64,000 bases of DNA. It comes from AP-15 sp035538335. Lineage in GTDB: Bacteria; Pseudomonadota; Alphaproteobacteria; ATCC43930; CGMCC-115725. Shown here in pieces: positions 26,322-34,676 of this stretch. The stretch covers positions 156,789 through 220,788 of the forward strand of contig DATLKN010000006.1 of NCBI GenBank assembly GCA_035538335.1. Reading direction: 5' to 3'. Each line of letters opens with the position of its first letter. Within the stretch, counting starts at the first letter, position 1. The notes under the pieces were generated by a model, which had not been told where the DNA came from, did no database searches, and was given only the letters and a program-made list of their open reading frames with translations. The position numbers were made by a program, and so were the translations under genes.

Positions 26322-28229
26322 TCACCGCACCTGACTCAAAAGCTCCGCCGCCTTGACGACGATCCGGCTGTTCGGCTTGAGGCCGCTGGCGATCAGCACG
26401 TCGCCAGCATCAACCGGTTCGGCGCGGACCGGCACCGGGACGAAGCTCTCGGGATGCGTATGCTGCCAGACGACTTGCTGGCCGGAGGCGTCGCGCGTCA
26501 ACGCGGTGCGCGGCACCACCAGCCCCGAGCGCTCGCCCGTCGTCTCGACGATCACCGATAGCAGGCTGCCAACGCTGAGCGCAGGGCCGGGATCGGCGAT
26601 CTTGAAGAAAAGCGGGATCGTCTGCCGCTCGAGCTGCGGCCCGCGGCTGACGAACCGGAGGCGATAGCCGCGACCCGTCGAGCTTTCGGCGTCGGCCCGC
26701 AGCACCTTGCCGAGGCCCATGATGTCATAGGCATAGGCCTCGACCCACAGCCGCTTCAGATCGACGACCTGGAACAGCTTATCCTGCTCGTCGACGACCT
26801 GGCCGGCGACGGCAAAGCTCGCTGCAATGACGCCGGTGCTGGGAGCGCGCAACGGGGCGCGCAGATTGTCGCGGTCGTGCAGCACCGTGCCGATCGCCTC
26901 GCGGCGTTGCAGCAGGTTCGTCAGGTGATCGCGCGCCTCGACGAGGGCGGCGGCCGGCGCCTTCGCCGAGGCGAGCTTTTTGAGGGCGTCCTGCGTGCGC
27001 GCGATCTCGCGGTCGATCTGCGCCACCTGCTGCAGAATGATGCCGCGGTCGATCGGGTTGACTACCGGCACGACCCAGGCGAGGACCTGATTCTTCTTCA
27101 CCTCTTGGCCGACCCGCGGCCATTGGCCGCCGACCGGCTCGAGCCGGCCGCGAACCATCGCGTGGACTTCGCCGCTGGTTCCCGGGTCGGGGATCACCCG
27201 GCCGACCATGCGGATCGAGCGCGCCACTTTTTTCACGCGCGCGACGACGGTGCGCACATGCAGCAGGCGCTGCGTGAATTCCGGAACGAAGAGACTGCCG
27301 TCAAGTAACCGGTGCGGGCTGTCGAACGCCCCGGCGGCGACCGCCGCTGCGGGAGCGGCGGCATCGTCCCCGCTTTCATGCGCGAAGACGCCGCGGCTGA
27401 TCAGGAACAACGCCGCCGTGGCGATCAACAAAAGGCAGATGACGGCGAGAATCGCCGCCTCGACCCGGCCGCCCTGCCGCACCGTCAGACCCAGCCCGGC
27501 GGCGACTCTCGACGGCAGCGTCGGCGCGCCGGCGGCGGCTTCTTCGCGCGCAGCGCCCGGCTGCGCCGGGCGGCGCCGCAGCCGCTGCGCCGCGCCGCCG
27601 CGCATATCGGCGATCGCTGCCGGCACGGTACGCAGAACCGCCATCGCGCCCTGCGCCGCCAGGCGCAGCCTCGGGCCGGCCGCCGCAGAGAACGCCTTGA
27701 ACAACACGAGCCCCAGCATCGCCAGCATGCCGAGCATAAAGGCCAGCACATTGGCTCGCGATACGGCCGGCGCCGCGCCTCCCGCATCGGCCGTCGGCAC
27801 CGCCGGCGGCGGCACGTCGAGCGTCCCGGCGAGTAGGTCCGAACCGTCCTTGGCGATGATCGTGAACACCGCATCGTGATGTCCCGGCCGCGCCACCCAA
27901 TCGGCCGAGAGGGTGTAAACGCCCTCGTTGCCCGGCGTTGCCGTCGCGCGCTGCCCGTCGACCTCGACCTCGATCTTCGCCCCGGCCACCGGTTCGTCGG
28001 AGGCGGCGTGGTTAAGGTAGATCGACAGCGTCCGCTGGCGCGCCACGCCGACGAGATCGTAAAGATTGCTGTGCGCAACGACGCGCGGCGCCACCATCAG
28101 CGAGGCCGGCGGCGCCGCATCCTCGTCATCGCCGTGCGCGGCGGCGTCGCGCGGCCCGCCGGAGATCAAGAGCCCGACCGCGACCGTCAGCATTACGGCG
28201 GTTATCCGGTTCCGACGGGCCCTCAACAT
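26322..28229 (-). CDS. RND efflux periplasmic adaptor with an extra N-terminal membrane region
   Basis: 635 aa, nearly twice the usual adaptor length. Residues 1-31 are a signal peptide, 32-145 a beta-rich periplasmic domain beginning AHGDDEDAAPP, 159-180 and 258-281 membrane segments with a basic linker between, and from ~285 a standard membrane-fusion module: RTVVARVKKVARSIRMVGRV, a coiled-coil hairpin (residues ~400-450, RDHLTNLLQRREAIG) and a beta-barrel/C-terminal region (GRGYRLRFVSRGP, VVPRTALTRDASGQQVVW). It is first in the seven-gene unit ending at 20271. The extra region may bind metal or tie the pump to another envelope protein. Confidence 0.9.
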   Translation of the reverse strand: MLRARRNRITAVMLTVAVGLLISGGPRDAAAHGDDEDAAPPASLMVAPRVVAHSNLYDLVGVARQRTLSIYLNHAASDEPVAGAKIEVEVDGQRATATPGNEGVYTLSADWVARPGHHDAVFTIIAKDGSDLLAGTLDVPPPAVPTADAGGAAPAVSRANVLAFMLGMLAMLGLVLFKAFSAAAGPRLRLAAQGAMAVLRTVPAAIADMRGGAAQRLRRRPAQPGAAREEAAAGAPTLPSRVAAGLGLTVRQGGRVEAAILAVICLLLIATAALFLISRGVFAHESGDDAAAPAAAVAAGAFDSPHRLLDGSLFVPEFTQRLLHVRTVVARVKKVARSIRMVGRVIPDPGTSGEVHAMVRGRLEPVGGQWPRVGQEVKKNQVLAWVVPVVNPIDRGIILQQVAQIDREIARTQDALKKLASAKAPAAALVEARDHLTNLLQRREAIGTVLHDRDNLRAPLRAPSTGVIAASFAVAGQVVDEQDKLFQVVDLKRLWVEAYAYDIMGLGKVLRADAESSTGRGYRLRFVSRGPQLERQTIPLFFKIADPGPALSVGSLLSVIVETTGERSGLVVPRTALTRDASGQQVVWQHTHPESFVPVPVRAEPVDAGDVLIASGLKPNSRIVVKAAELLSQVR

Positions 28230-28367
28230 GCTACACTCCTCAGCTGGGCTCTATTGCCCGCAGTACACGCCCAAGCCCCAGCTGCGAACGGCAAGGCCGG
28301 CGCTGAAATTCAACTGCTACGGAGCACGCGGCTAGAGGTTGCGACACCTCATACTTCGTGCACCGAA

Positions 28368-28396
28368 ATGTTACCAATTGTCCGGTTCTGATTCAA
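28368..28396 (-). promoter_or_regulatory. Sigma-70-like promoter candidate for the metal-efflux operon
   Basis: On the minus strand TTGAAT, a 17-base spacer and TAACAT give four of six matches at each hexamer with ideal spacing. It lies about 140 bases before the adaptor start, in the 294-base gap 28230-28523, which holds no other visible gene or repeat. No CueR or CzcR-type dyad was recognised. Confidence 0.35.
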
Positions 28397-28523
28397 TAAG
28401 CATCCGCCGCGATGGCGCGCAACGGCGCTCTCGGACGCGCCAGCCCCGCCTATCGACCCGATAAGCGAACCCTGCCGCGCCGGCCGGCTCACTCCTTGCC
28501 CCCTGTCAGCATGCGGTTCCACG

Positions 28524-29660
28524 TTAGTCCGCCCGCGCAATGCGATCAAGCGCCTGCCGCATCAGCGCCGATGCCGCCTTGTCGACGGCGAGCCGGGCAC
28601 TCGCATTGGCGAGCCATCCGGCCGTCACCAATGCCGCCTGGTCCTCGAGCAGCAATACCTGGTCGACCGCGGCCGCGAGCTGGCCGCGATCGAGGCTGCG
28701 CTCGGCGGAAGCGACGACCGCCGCGTTGCGGTCGCCCCGCGATCCGCCGCTCGGACCCGAGGCGTACCAGGACCGCAGCCAAACCGCGGCGCGTGCGGCG
28801 ACACTCGGCCGGTTCGCTTCCGACAGCGCAATCAGCCGCGGTGCCACCGTGCCGGTGAAATCGTCGCGCAGCTCGGCGACAGTCGCGACCCCGTCGCGAG
28901 AATGTTTCTGCAGCTCGTCGAGTGCAGCGCGCTCGGCAGGATCCTTGCCGGCGAGCGCGACAACCGCCGCAAGCTGGGTGGCAAACGGCCGCGAGCTGCG
29001 CAGCGCATCGCGCAGCTGGGTGGCTGCGAGAAAGAATTTCTCGCGGCGACGATTCGCCTGCCGCAGCCCGCCGACCTTCGTCTCGACGGCACTGAGCCGC
29101 GCAAGCAGCGTCGTGCCGATCTGCTGCTCGGCCGCGGCAAGCCGCGTTTGCAACCCTTGCAGATCGCCGTCGAGCGCCTTCAGGCGGCCCTCGATCGCGG
29201 CCAGCCGCGTGTCGTCGCCGCGTCGGCTAGCCTGCTCGGCGAGCAGTTCCTTGCGCGTCTCGGCGATGCTGGCGGCAAGCTTCGCCGTCGCCTCGCCACT
29301 CGCGCTCGTCCGCGTCGCGACCGCCGCCTGCGAGGCGGCCTGCGGCGGCGCAAGGGAGGGGCGCGCCGGCCTGCGGTCAGCGGCGGAATCGGTGCCTCGC
29401 ACCACGGCGAGCAACTGCGCGCGGCGTCCCGGCGGTGCGAGAGAAACGGCCGCGGCGAGGATCGCGAGAAACGCCAAAACGATCGCCATGACCGCCAGGC
29501 CTCGGCCCGGCGGCTTTGCCTTCGGCGCCGCCGCTGGCGGCGGTTCCGTCCGCGGCGCCGGCTTTTCCTCCGGCGGCGGCAGATGCAGGCTCGGAAACTG
29601 GCTCGCCAGCGTCGCGAGCGCCTCCTCGTCCAGACCCGGCAGCGGCGGCTTGCGGCTCAT
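28524..29660 (-). CDS. Mitofilin-like single-pass membrane protein
   Basis: 378 aa: a proline-rich cytoplasmic N-terminus, one membrane segment at about 54-75, a coiled-coil (ETRKELLAEQASRRGDD to LSAVETKVGG) and a helical C-terminal domain like bacterial mitofilin (COG4223): RPFATQLAAVVALAG, VAPRLIALSEANRP, LDRGQLAAAVDQVLLLED, ALMRQALDRIARAD. Such proteins shape or tether membranes. A shorter relative lies at 41033. It follows the ParA-like gene by 8 bases, so the ATPase and this scaffold are probably made together. The biological role is unknown. Confidence 0.8.
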   Translation of the reverse strand: MSRKPPLPGLDEEALATLASQFPSLHLPPPEEKPAPRTEPPPAAAPKAKPPGRGLAVMAIVLAFLAILAAAVSLAPPGRRAQLLAVVRGTDSAADRRPARPSLAPPQAASQAAVATRTSASGEATAKLAASIAETRKELLAEQASRRGDDTRLAAIEGRLKALDGDLQGLQTRLAAAEQQIGTTLLARLSAVETKVGGLRQANRRREKFFLAATQLRDALRSSRPFATQLAAVVALAGKDPAERAALDELQKHSRDGVATVAELRDDFTGTVAPRLIALSEANRPSVAARAAVWLRSWYASGPSGGSRGDRNAAVVASAERSLDRGQLAAAVDQVLLLEDQAALVTAGWLANASARLAVDKAASALMRQALDRIARAD

Positions 29661-29668
29661 CGGCTCAG

Positions 29669-30349
29669 CTACGCGGCGGAGATCGCGGCTTCAGGCGCGG
29701 CGGCTCGAGCCCACAACAGCCCGTCGATCTCGCTCGCCAACCGGGCCACCTCCTGCGCCGCGGCGCTGGCCGGCGCCAGCGCGGTCGGCGAAGAGCCGTG
29801 GAACGTCGCCTCCTGGAAGAGCACCCGGTCGTTCAGCTGGGCGTCGAGCGGGTTAGTCCTGAGGGCGACGAGCTGGGCGCGCGCATGACCGGCGATTGCC
29901 GAGCGCTTGACGCGGCATAACAGCGTGCGCGAGGGGATCGCGCGGCGCGTCATGCGCGAGGCGCTGTCGACAATCTTGGCGGTGCGCGCCGCCTCGAAGA
30001 CGTTTGCCTCGTCGGTCATTGCCGGGATCACCACGAGATCGGCCGCGCCGATCGCGAAAATCATCGCCTGGTTGCCGAAGCCGGCGCAGTCGACCAGCAC
30101 GACCTCGTGATCGCGCGCCAGCTCGCTGATCACCGGGATGATCGCGTGCTCGTCGGTCTCGCTCTTCAGCACCATCTCGGACAGGACGTTGCCCTTCGCG
30201 TGCCAGCGGCTGAGCGTACGATTGGGATCGGCGTCGAGCAGCGCCACCTTGCGCCCGGCCTTGTGCCAGTAAGCGGCAAGGCAGGCGATCATCGTCGATT
30301 TGCCGGCGCCGCCTTTGCCGGTCGCCGCCACCAGGACCCGGGCCGGCAT
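29669..30349 (-). CDS. ParA/MinD-family ATPase
   Basis: 226 aa cytoplasmic deviant-Walker ATPase. KGGAGKST near residue 13 carries the signature lysine, DADPN (LLDADPNRTLSRW) is the switch I/II region, and VLVDCAGFGNQ the Walker B. There is no ParB, no MinE and no N-terminal DNA-binding domain, so it is an orphan positioning ATPase rather than a chromosome-partition ParA. Similar ParC/PpfA-type proteins position protein assemblies. It is co-oriented with, and 8 bases from, the mitofilin-like gene; the pairing suggests placement of a membrane scaffold, by inference. Confidence 0.88.
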   Translation of the reverse strand: MPARVLVAATGKGGAGKSTMIACLAAYWHKAGRKVALLDADPNRTLSRWHAKGNVLSEMVLKSETDEHAIIPVISELARDHEVVLVDCAGFGNQAMIFAIGAADLVVIPAMTDEANVFEAARTAKIVDSASRMTRRAIPSRTLLCRVKRSAIAGHARAQLVALRTNPLDAQLNDRVLFQEATFHGSSPTALAPASAAAQEVARLASEIDGLLWARAAAPEAAISAA

Positions 30350-30682
30350 GTCAGGGCAGCCCTTCGCCGGTGCGCCGTCTCGCGGGAGCGCGCACCGCGC
30401 GCTCGCCGCCGGCCGGCGCCGCGACGGACAAAACCCGGATATCGCCCAAGACGCGCTGCCCCTTTTTGCCGAAGAACAATAATGCTAACATGGATTGATT
30501 CCCGGCGAGAAGGGAATTCCGCCGCCGGCAAGGTGCCGCTATTGGATAGCGGGGGGCAATTTCTGGTTTAGTTGAGGCATAAGCTCTAAGGTCCGGCGAA
30601 TGGCTGGAAGCGCCGCCGAACGGGCCGAAGCCGAGGCGTGCCGAGCGGCGGCCAAAGACGATCGTGTGGGAAGGGGATACAG
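30350..30682. other. Divergent intergenic region between parA-like and PstS-like genes
   Basis: 333 bases without a convincing gene. It must hold the promoters of both neighbours: the ribosome-binding stretch GGGAAGGGGATACAG ends it on the plus side. An AT-richer patch (AACAATAATGCTAACATGG, 30475-30493) and a TTGGAT about 60 bases on are possible promoter parts but no well-spaced pair was found. The short frames in it look like GC-driven artefacts. Confidence 0.5.
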
Positions 30683-31849
30683 ATGAGTTGGGGGCAGCGA
30701 ATGGAGCGGCTGGCTGGCGCCCGCGGCGTTCCGGCGGTATTGCCGGTCGTCGCGGCATTGGCGTGCGGCCTTGCCGGACCATGGGCCGCTGCGCAAGTCG
30801 CCGGGCCGCGCCCGCCGGCCGCGCAAGCCGGCAAGGAGCCCGCGGCAGCGGGCGTCGATCTCGCCGGACGCAAGGCGCTTTACATCGTGGGCTCCTCGAC
30901 CTTGAAGCCGGTGACCGATTTCGTCGTGCGCAAGATGATAAAGGAATACGCGATGCCGCAGCCGATCGAGCGGTTGGCCGGCACGGCCAAGGGGTTTAAG
31001 GAGTTTTGCGCCGGCATCGGCCGCAGCTATCCGGACATCGTCTCGGCCTCGCGTCGTATGGAACAAGCCGAGTACGAGGATTGCCTTGCCAATCATGTGC
31101 TCGATGTCATCCAGATCGAGATCGGCCGCGGCGCGGTGGTCGTCGTGACCAAGAAGGGCAATCCGGTGTTCAACGTGACGCCGCGCATGTTCTATTTCGG
31201 CCTGGCCGACAAGGTCCCGGTCGAGGAGGAATTAAAATTCAATAAGAACAAGAGCTGGAAAGCGACGGACAAAAACGCGCCTGACCTGCCGATCCATGTC
31301 GTGCTTCCAGCAAAAGGCTCGGGGACGCGCGGCTTTTTCGACGATTTCTTCATGCAGACCGGTTGCCGGCACCAGAAGCTGATCGACGCTATCTTTTCAG
31401 CCGACCGACGCGTGCCGCTGTGCATCACATTGCGCGAGGACGGGGTCGTCACCGAGGTGCCGGAACCCTTCGCGGACAAGATGCTTGCCGATTTGCAGAA
31501 CTCACCCCCCGGGACGCTGGCGATCATGCCGCGCCGGCTCTACCTCGACAACCGCGACAAGCTCGCGGTGCTGCCGGTCGATCACGTCCTGCCGACCCAC
31601 AAGAACATCGACAGTTACGATTACGAAATGACCACCACGCTCGTTTATTACTTCAAGCGCGCGAACATTCTCGATAACGAGGGGCGCGGCGTCGTGCGCG
31701 GCATCCCCGAATTCATGGCCGAGGTCACCGAGCCGGCGGCGCTCGGCGAGGGCGGCGAGTTCGAAAAGCTCGGGCTGACGGCGCTCTCGCCGGACCAGCA
31801 GCGGCATCAGCAGATGGTCGCGCGCCGCATGCTGCGCTACAGCCCGTAA
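30683..31849 (+). CDS. PstS-like periplasmic substrate-binding protein (orphan)
   Basis: 388 aa with a signal peptide (to about AAAQ at 37) and the type-II binding fold of phosphate-binding proteins (PBP_like_2): YIVGSSTLKPVTDF, LAGTAKGFKEFCAGIG, DIVSASRRM, the domain-linker AKGSGTRGFFDDFF (compare GSGT in PstS) and a late LVYYFKRANILDNEG. The GSST and GSGT loops are the phosphate-ligand positions. No pstCAB or phoU genes are nearby, so it may scavenge or sense an oxyanion rather than feed a transporter. The ATG at 30683 follows a strong GGGAAGGGGA site. Confidence 0.85.
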   Translation: MSWGQRMERLAGARGVPAVLPVVAALACGLAGPWAAAQVAGPRPPAAQAGKEPAAAGVDLAGRKALYIVGSSTLKPVTDFVVRKMIKEYAMPQPIERLAGTAKGFKEFCAGIGRSYPDIVSASRRMEQAEYEDCLANHVLDVIQIEIGRGAVVVVTKKGNPVFNVTPRMFYFGLADKVPVEEELKFNKNKSWKATDKNAPDLPIHVVLPAKGSGTRGFFDDFFMQTGCRHQKLIDAIFSADRRVPLCITLREDGVVTEVPEPFADKMLADLQNSPPGTLAIMPRRLYLDNRDKLAVLPVDHVLPTHKNIDSYDYEMTTTLVYYFKRANILDNEGRGVVRGIPEFMAEVTEPAALGEGGEFEKLGLTALSPDQQRHQQMVARRMLRYSP

Positions 31850-31875
31850 CCGGCGCCCGAAGGGGAGTTTGTCAC

Positions 31876-32529
31876 ATGATCGGTAGGACCAGAAGTTTTG
31901 CACTCCTCGGGCTGCTGTTGTTGATGCTCCTTGTCGTGCACCCGCGCAGTGCGGCGGCCGATTTTCACCAGAACATCGTCGAACTGCAGCAGGAGTTCTC
32001 GGATTTCGTCGATAGCCTCTTCGCCCGGGCAACCGGATCCGCGCAGAAGGCGGTGACGCCGCCAACCCCGGTCGCCTTGTTCCATGCGATGGAGAAAAAG
32101 CGCGGCGTCGATTTTTGGAAAGACCTCGCCGACGCCGGCTACCAGCTCGCCAGCATCGACACTGCAGTCGCCCTCATTCCGGACGTCAAGCTGACCTTCC
32201 AGCTGGTGCGCGAACTGTCGGATGCCGACCGCCGGTATGTCGAGCGGGAACTCGAGGTCCAGGCGATGCGCAAGCGCGGCGTCATTCCCGCCATGCAGCG
32301 CCAGATCATCCGCACGCTGCTCGCGGTCGGCGAGACCGGCAACATGCGGGTCGGCAAATTGGTGATCGGCGTGCTGCCGCTGCCTTCGGCGGAATTCGCG
32401 GTCGAGCCCAACAACATCCCGCTCAGCGAGGAGCACGACGCGTTGATGCGAGCGATCGAGAATTCCCGCGCCAAAGCGGATGCGACATCGGGGCACGAGC
32501 ACGGGACGCCGGCGAAACCTTCGGATTAG
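31876..32529 (+). CDS. Secreted protein of unknown function, partner of the PstS-like protein
   Basis: 217 aa, not recognised. Signal peptide ending SAAAD, then a mainly helical body (FHQNIVELQQEFSDFVDSLF, DVKLTFQLVRELSDADRRYV) and a beta-like stretch (MRVGKLVIGVLPLPSAEFAVE), with a polar tail carrying GHEHG. It has a GGGGAG ribosome-binding site and begins 26 bases after the PstS-like gene, with which it is presumably co-transcribed; the two may act together in the periplasm. It converges on the following membrane-protein gene with a 9-base gap. Confidence 0.8.
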   Translation: MIGRTRSFALLGLLLLMLLVVHPRSAAADFHQNIVELQQEFSDFVDSLFARATGSAQKAVTPPTPVALFHAMEKKRGVDFWKDLADAGYQLASIDTAVALIPDVKLTFQLVRELSDADRRYVERELEVQAMRKRGVIPAMQRQIIRTLLAVGETGNMRVGKLVIGVLPLPSAEFAVEPNNIPLSEEHDALMRAIENSRAKADATSGHEHGTPAKPSD

Positions 32530-32538
32530 CCGCGCAAC

Positions 32539-33324
32539 CTACCCCGAGGATGAATGCACGAAGGCGAGAAACGCGGTCGGCAGGATCCCGTAATCGCCGC
32601 CGAAGGGGTAGCTGAGCTTCAAGATGACGAGAAACACCGACAGCGTGACGGTGGAGACGAGCGCCGACATCAGCATCGTCGCATAGATCGTCGGGCTGCC
32701 AAAGAACCACGGAAAGATGACCGATATCATCGTGCCGACGGCCGCCACCCCCCATAGGATCGGGGTCAGCGCGCCGCGGCTGAGGCGGATGCGGTTGCCG
32801 CGGTCGTCGCGCACCACCTCGAGCAGCTGCAGCGAATAGCTGAGAGCCGACATCTCCTTCTCGGTCTGCGGCTCGATCGCGAGATAGGTGTAGTACACAT
32901 TGTCGAGCGCCGCCGAGCTGCCGTAGCCGAGCCGCCGCAGCCGCATTTCCGGCCACTCGATCTGGGCGACGTTCCTCGCATAATCGCGCAGCTCCTTGCG
33001 CACCTCGTTGCGCGTCACCGCCGGAAACGCCGCAGCGACGCGGTCGAGCGTCGTCAGCGCATTGACCTCGACGACGATGTCGGCGCGCACGTCGTCGTAT
33101 TTTTGATAAACGCCAAACAGCAACAGACCGATGAAGCTGGCATAGACCGAGGATAGAAACGAATAGCTGAAGCCGCCGATGATATTGTTGACGACCAGCT
33201 GCTGTGGGGTAAAGTAAGCGTTGACGATCAGCGAACCGACCATTGCGATGCTGAGGCCGCCGCCGATCGTCACCAGTGCACCGACGCCGACGGGAAGACC
33301 GTTCAGCCAATTGATGAATTCCAT
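32539..33324 (-). CDS. DUF4239-like (bestrophin-like) membrane protein, copy 1
   Basis: 261 aa. Membrane segments at about 15-35 and 50-70 before a long soluble middle and at ~190-210 and 220-240 after it. The core NNIIGGFSYSFLSSVYASFIGLLLFGVYQKYDDVR, here read in pieces, and the late PWFFGSPTIYATMLMSALVS match the second copy at 33683 closely. I recall this architecture as DUF4239; its function is unknown, and a bestrophin-like channel has been suggested for the fold. Strand and flanks mirror copy 2. Confidence 0.82.
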   Translation of the reverse strand: MEFINWLNGLPVGVGALVTIGGGLSIAMVGSLIVNAYFTPQQLVVNNIIGGFSYSFLSSVYASFIGLLLFGVYQKYDDVRADIVVEVNALTTLDRVAAAFPAVTRNEVRKELRDYARNVAQIEWPEMRLRRLGYGSSAALDNVYYTYLAIEPQTEKEMSALSYSLQLLEVVRDDRGNRIRLSRGALTPILWGVAAVGTMISVIFPWFFGSPTIYATMLMSALVSTVTLSVFLVILKLSYPFGGDYGILPTAFLAFVHSSSG

Positions 33325-33483
33325 GACCCGAGCGATCCCCCTCTTCCGGCAAGCGGCGTCACCGGCGGCCCTGCCCCCGCACGCGCCGTCATTGTTCTTG
33401 AGTTACCGGGCCGCGACAACCGGAATCCGCCGCGCGCCGGCAAACCGCCGCCACCGGCGAATTGCCGCACGCGCCGGCGGCCG

Positions 33484-33675
33484 ATGATCAACGAGGCGCT
33501 GCGCTGCCCAAATTGCGGGCAGCTGGGTTTTATCGAATCGACGGACGCGGCGAAGCTCGACGGGCTGGTCGGAGCGATCTGCCACTACTGCGGCCATTTT
33601 CTCGACCATCAAGGGGTCGTCGAGTGCCTCGCGCAAACCGCGGCCGCCCGGCAGGCGCGCCCGCCCGGGCGGTAA
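33484..33675 (+). CDS. Small zinc-ribbon protein
   Basis: 63 aa with two CxxC knuckles, RCPNCGQLGF and ICHYCGHFLD, 22-24 residues apart, the layout of a zinc ribbon. Such mini-proteins bind nucleic acid or partner proteins; no more can be said. It lies on the plus strand between two DUF4239-like genes read the other way, with only 7 bases before the stop of copy 2. The ribosome-binding site is weak, so expression is less sure than the fold. Confidence 0.6.
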   Translation: MINEALRCPNCGQLGFIESTDAAKLDGLVGAICHYCGHFLDHQGVVECLAQTAAARQARPPGR

Positions 33676-33682
33676 TGCGCTC

Positions 33683-34471
33683 CTAATGCGGTTGCGACAC
33701 CTCGCGAATGAAATCGACAAACGGGGCCGGGGAAATTCCATTGCCGGCGAACGGATAGCTCAGCTCGAGAATGAGCAGCACAATCGACGCCATCAACAGC
33801 GTCGACAGCGTCGATATCAGCATTGTCGCGTTGACATTGGGGCTGCCGAACACCCAGGGCAGAACGATCGAGACGCCGGTGCCGACGATCGTCACGACCC
33901 ATAGGAGAATCTGCATCGTGCCGCGGCTGCGGAACACCCGCATCGATCGCTTGTCGCGTATCGAGGCCAACAGTTTGTTGGAATAGTTCAAGACCTCACG
34001 CTGCTTCTCGGTCGCCGGCTGCAGCGCGGCATAGACCGCATCGAGGGTGTCGAGCGCGTTCATCGTGACGGGGTTGGCGATGCGGGCACGTAACTGCGGC
34101 CATTCGACCCTGACGACGCGGCGCGCGTAGGCGCCGAGCGCGCGGCGCAGCTGGTCGCGGGTCGCGGGCGGGTAGGCCGCGGCCAACGCATCGAGCGTCG
34201 AGAGGTCGGTGACCTCCTGCACGACATCGGTGCGCACGGCGTCGTAGCGCTTGTAGACGCCGAACAGCAGAAACCCGAGAAAGCCGGCATAGACCATCGA
34301 CAGAAAGAGGTATTTGAAGCCGCCGACGATATTGTTGAGGCTGAGTTCGCGCTCGCCGACATAGAGACCGGCCGCCGCCCGCCCGAGAATCCCGAAACTG
34401 ACCGAGCCGCCGATCAACACGGCGGCGGTCACCCAGAGCGGCTGGTCGCTGAGCCACGAAATGACGCCCAT
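33683..34471 (-). CDS. DUF4239-like (bestrophin-like) membrane protein, copy 2
   Basis: 262 aa paralogue of the protein at 32539. The shared blocks are LNNIVGGFKYLFLSMVYAG, FLLFGVYKRYDAVRTDVV, VEWPQLRAR, and the C-terminal PWVFGSPNVNATMLISTL. The soluble middle differs most. The gene starts 205 bases from the divergent DUF2946-like gene, so this gap holds the start of the copper operon and probably a promoter for this gene (a TTAAATAC patch at 34522-34535 on the minus strand). The two copies probably arose by tandem duplication and may form a hetero-oligomer. Confidence 0.82.
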   Translation of the reverse strand: MGVISWLSDQPLWVTAAVLIGGSVSFGILGRAAAGLYVGERELSLNNIVGGFKYLFLSMVYAGFLGFLLFGVYKRYDAVRTDVVQEVTDLSTLDALAAAYPPATRDQLRRALGAYARRVVRVEWPQLRARIANPVTMNALDTLDAVYAALQPATEKQREVLNYSNKLLASIRDKRSMRVFRSRGTMQILLWVVTIVGTGVSIVLPWVFGSPNVNATMLISTLSTLLMASIVLLILELSYPFAGNGISPAPFVDFIREVSQPH

Positions 34472-34676
34472 GTCCCGCGTGCATCCCCTGCGGCAGGCCT
34501 CGCCGTAACGCCCGGCGCACAGTATTTAATGCCAGTTCGCCCTCGTCATGGCAAATGGCAAAGGGCGGCGATATTCGCTTGCACCGTACGTTGAATGCTG
34601 TCACCGTTCTCGTCTCGGCCTATCGGGGAGACGTTGCTGCGAGCGGTTCGGCTGCGCGCGGTATTGAAGCAGGCAC

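Noticed and set aside
29669..30349. Chromosome-partition ParA
   Set aside because: No ParB, no parS-like dyads and no DNA-binding N-terminal domain; the partner is a membrane scaffold.
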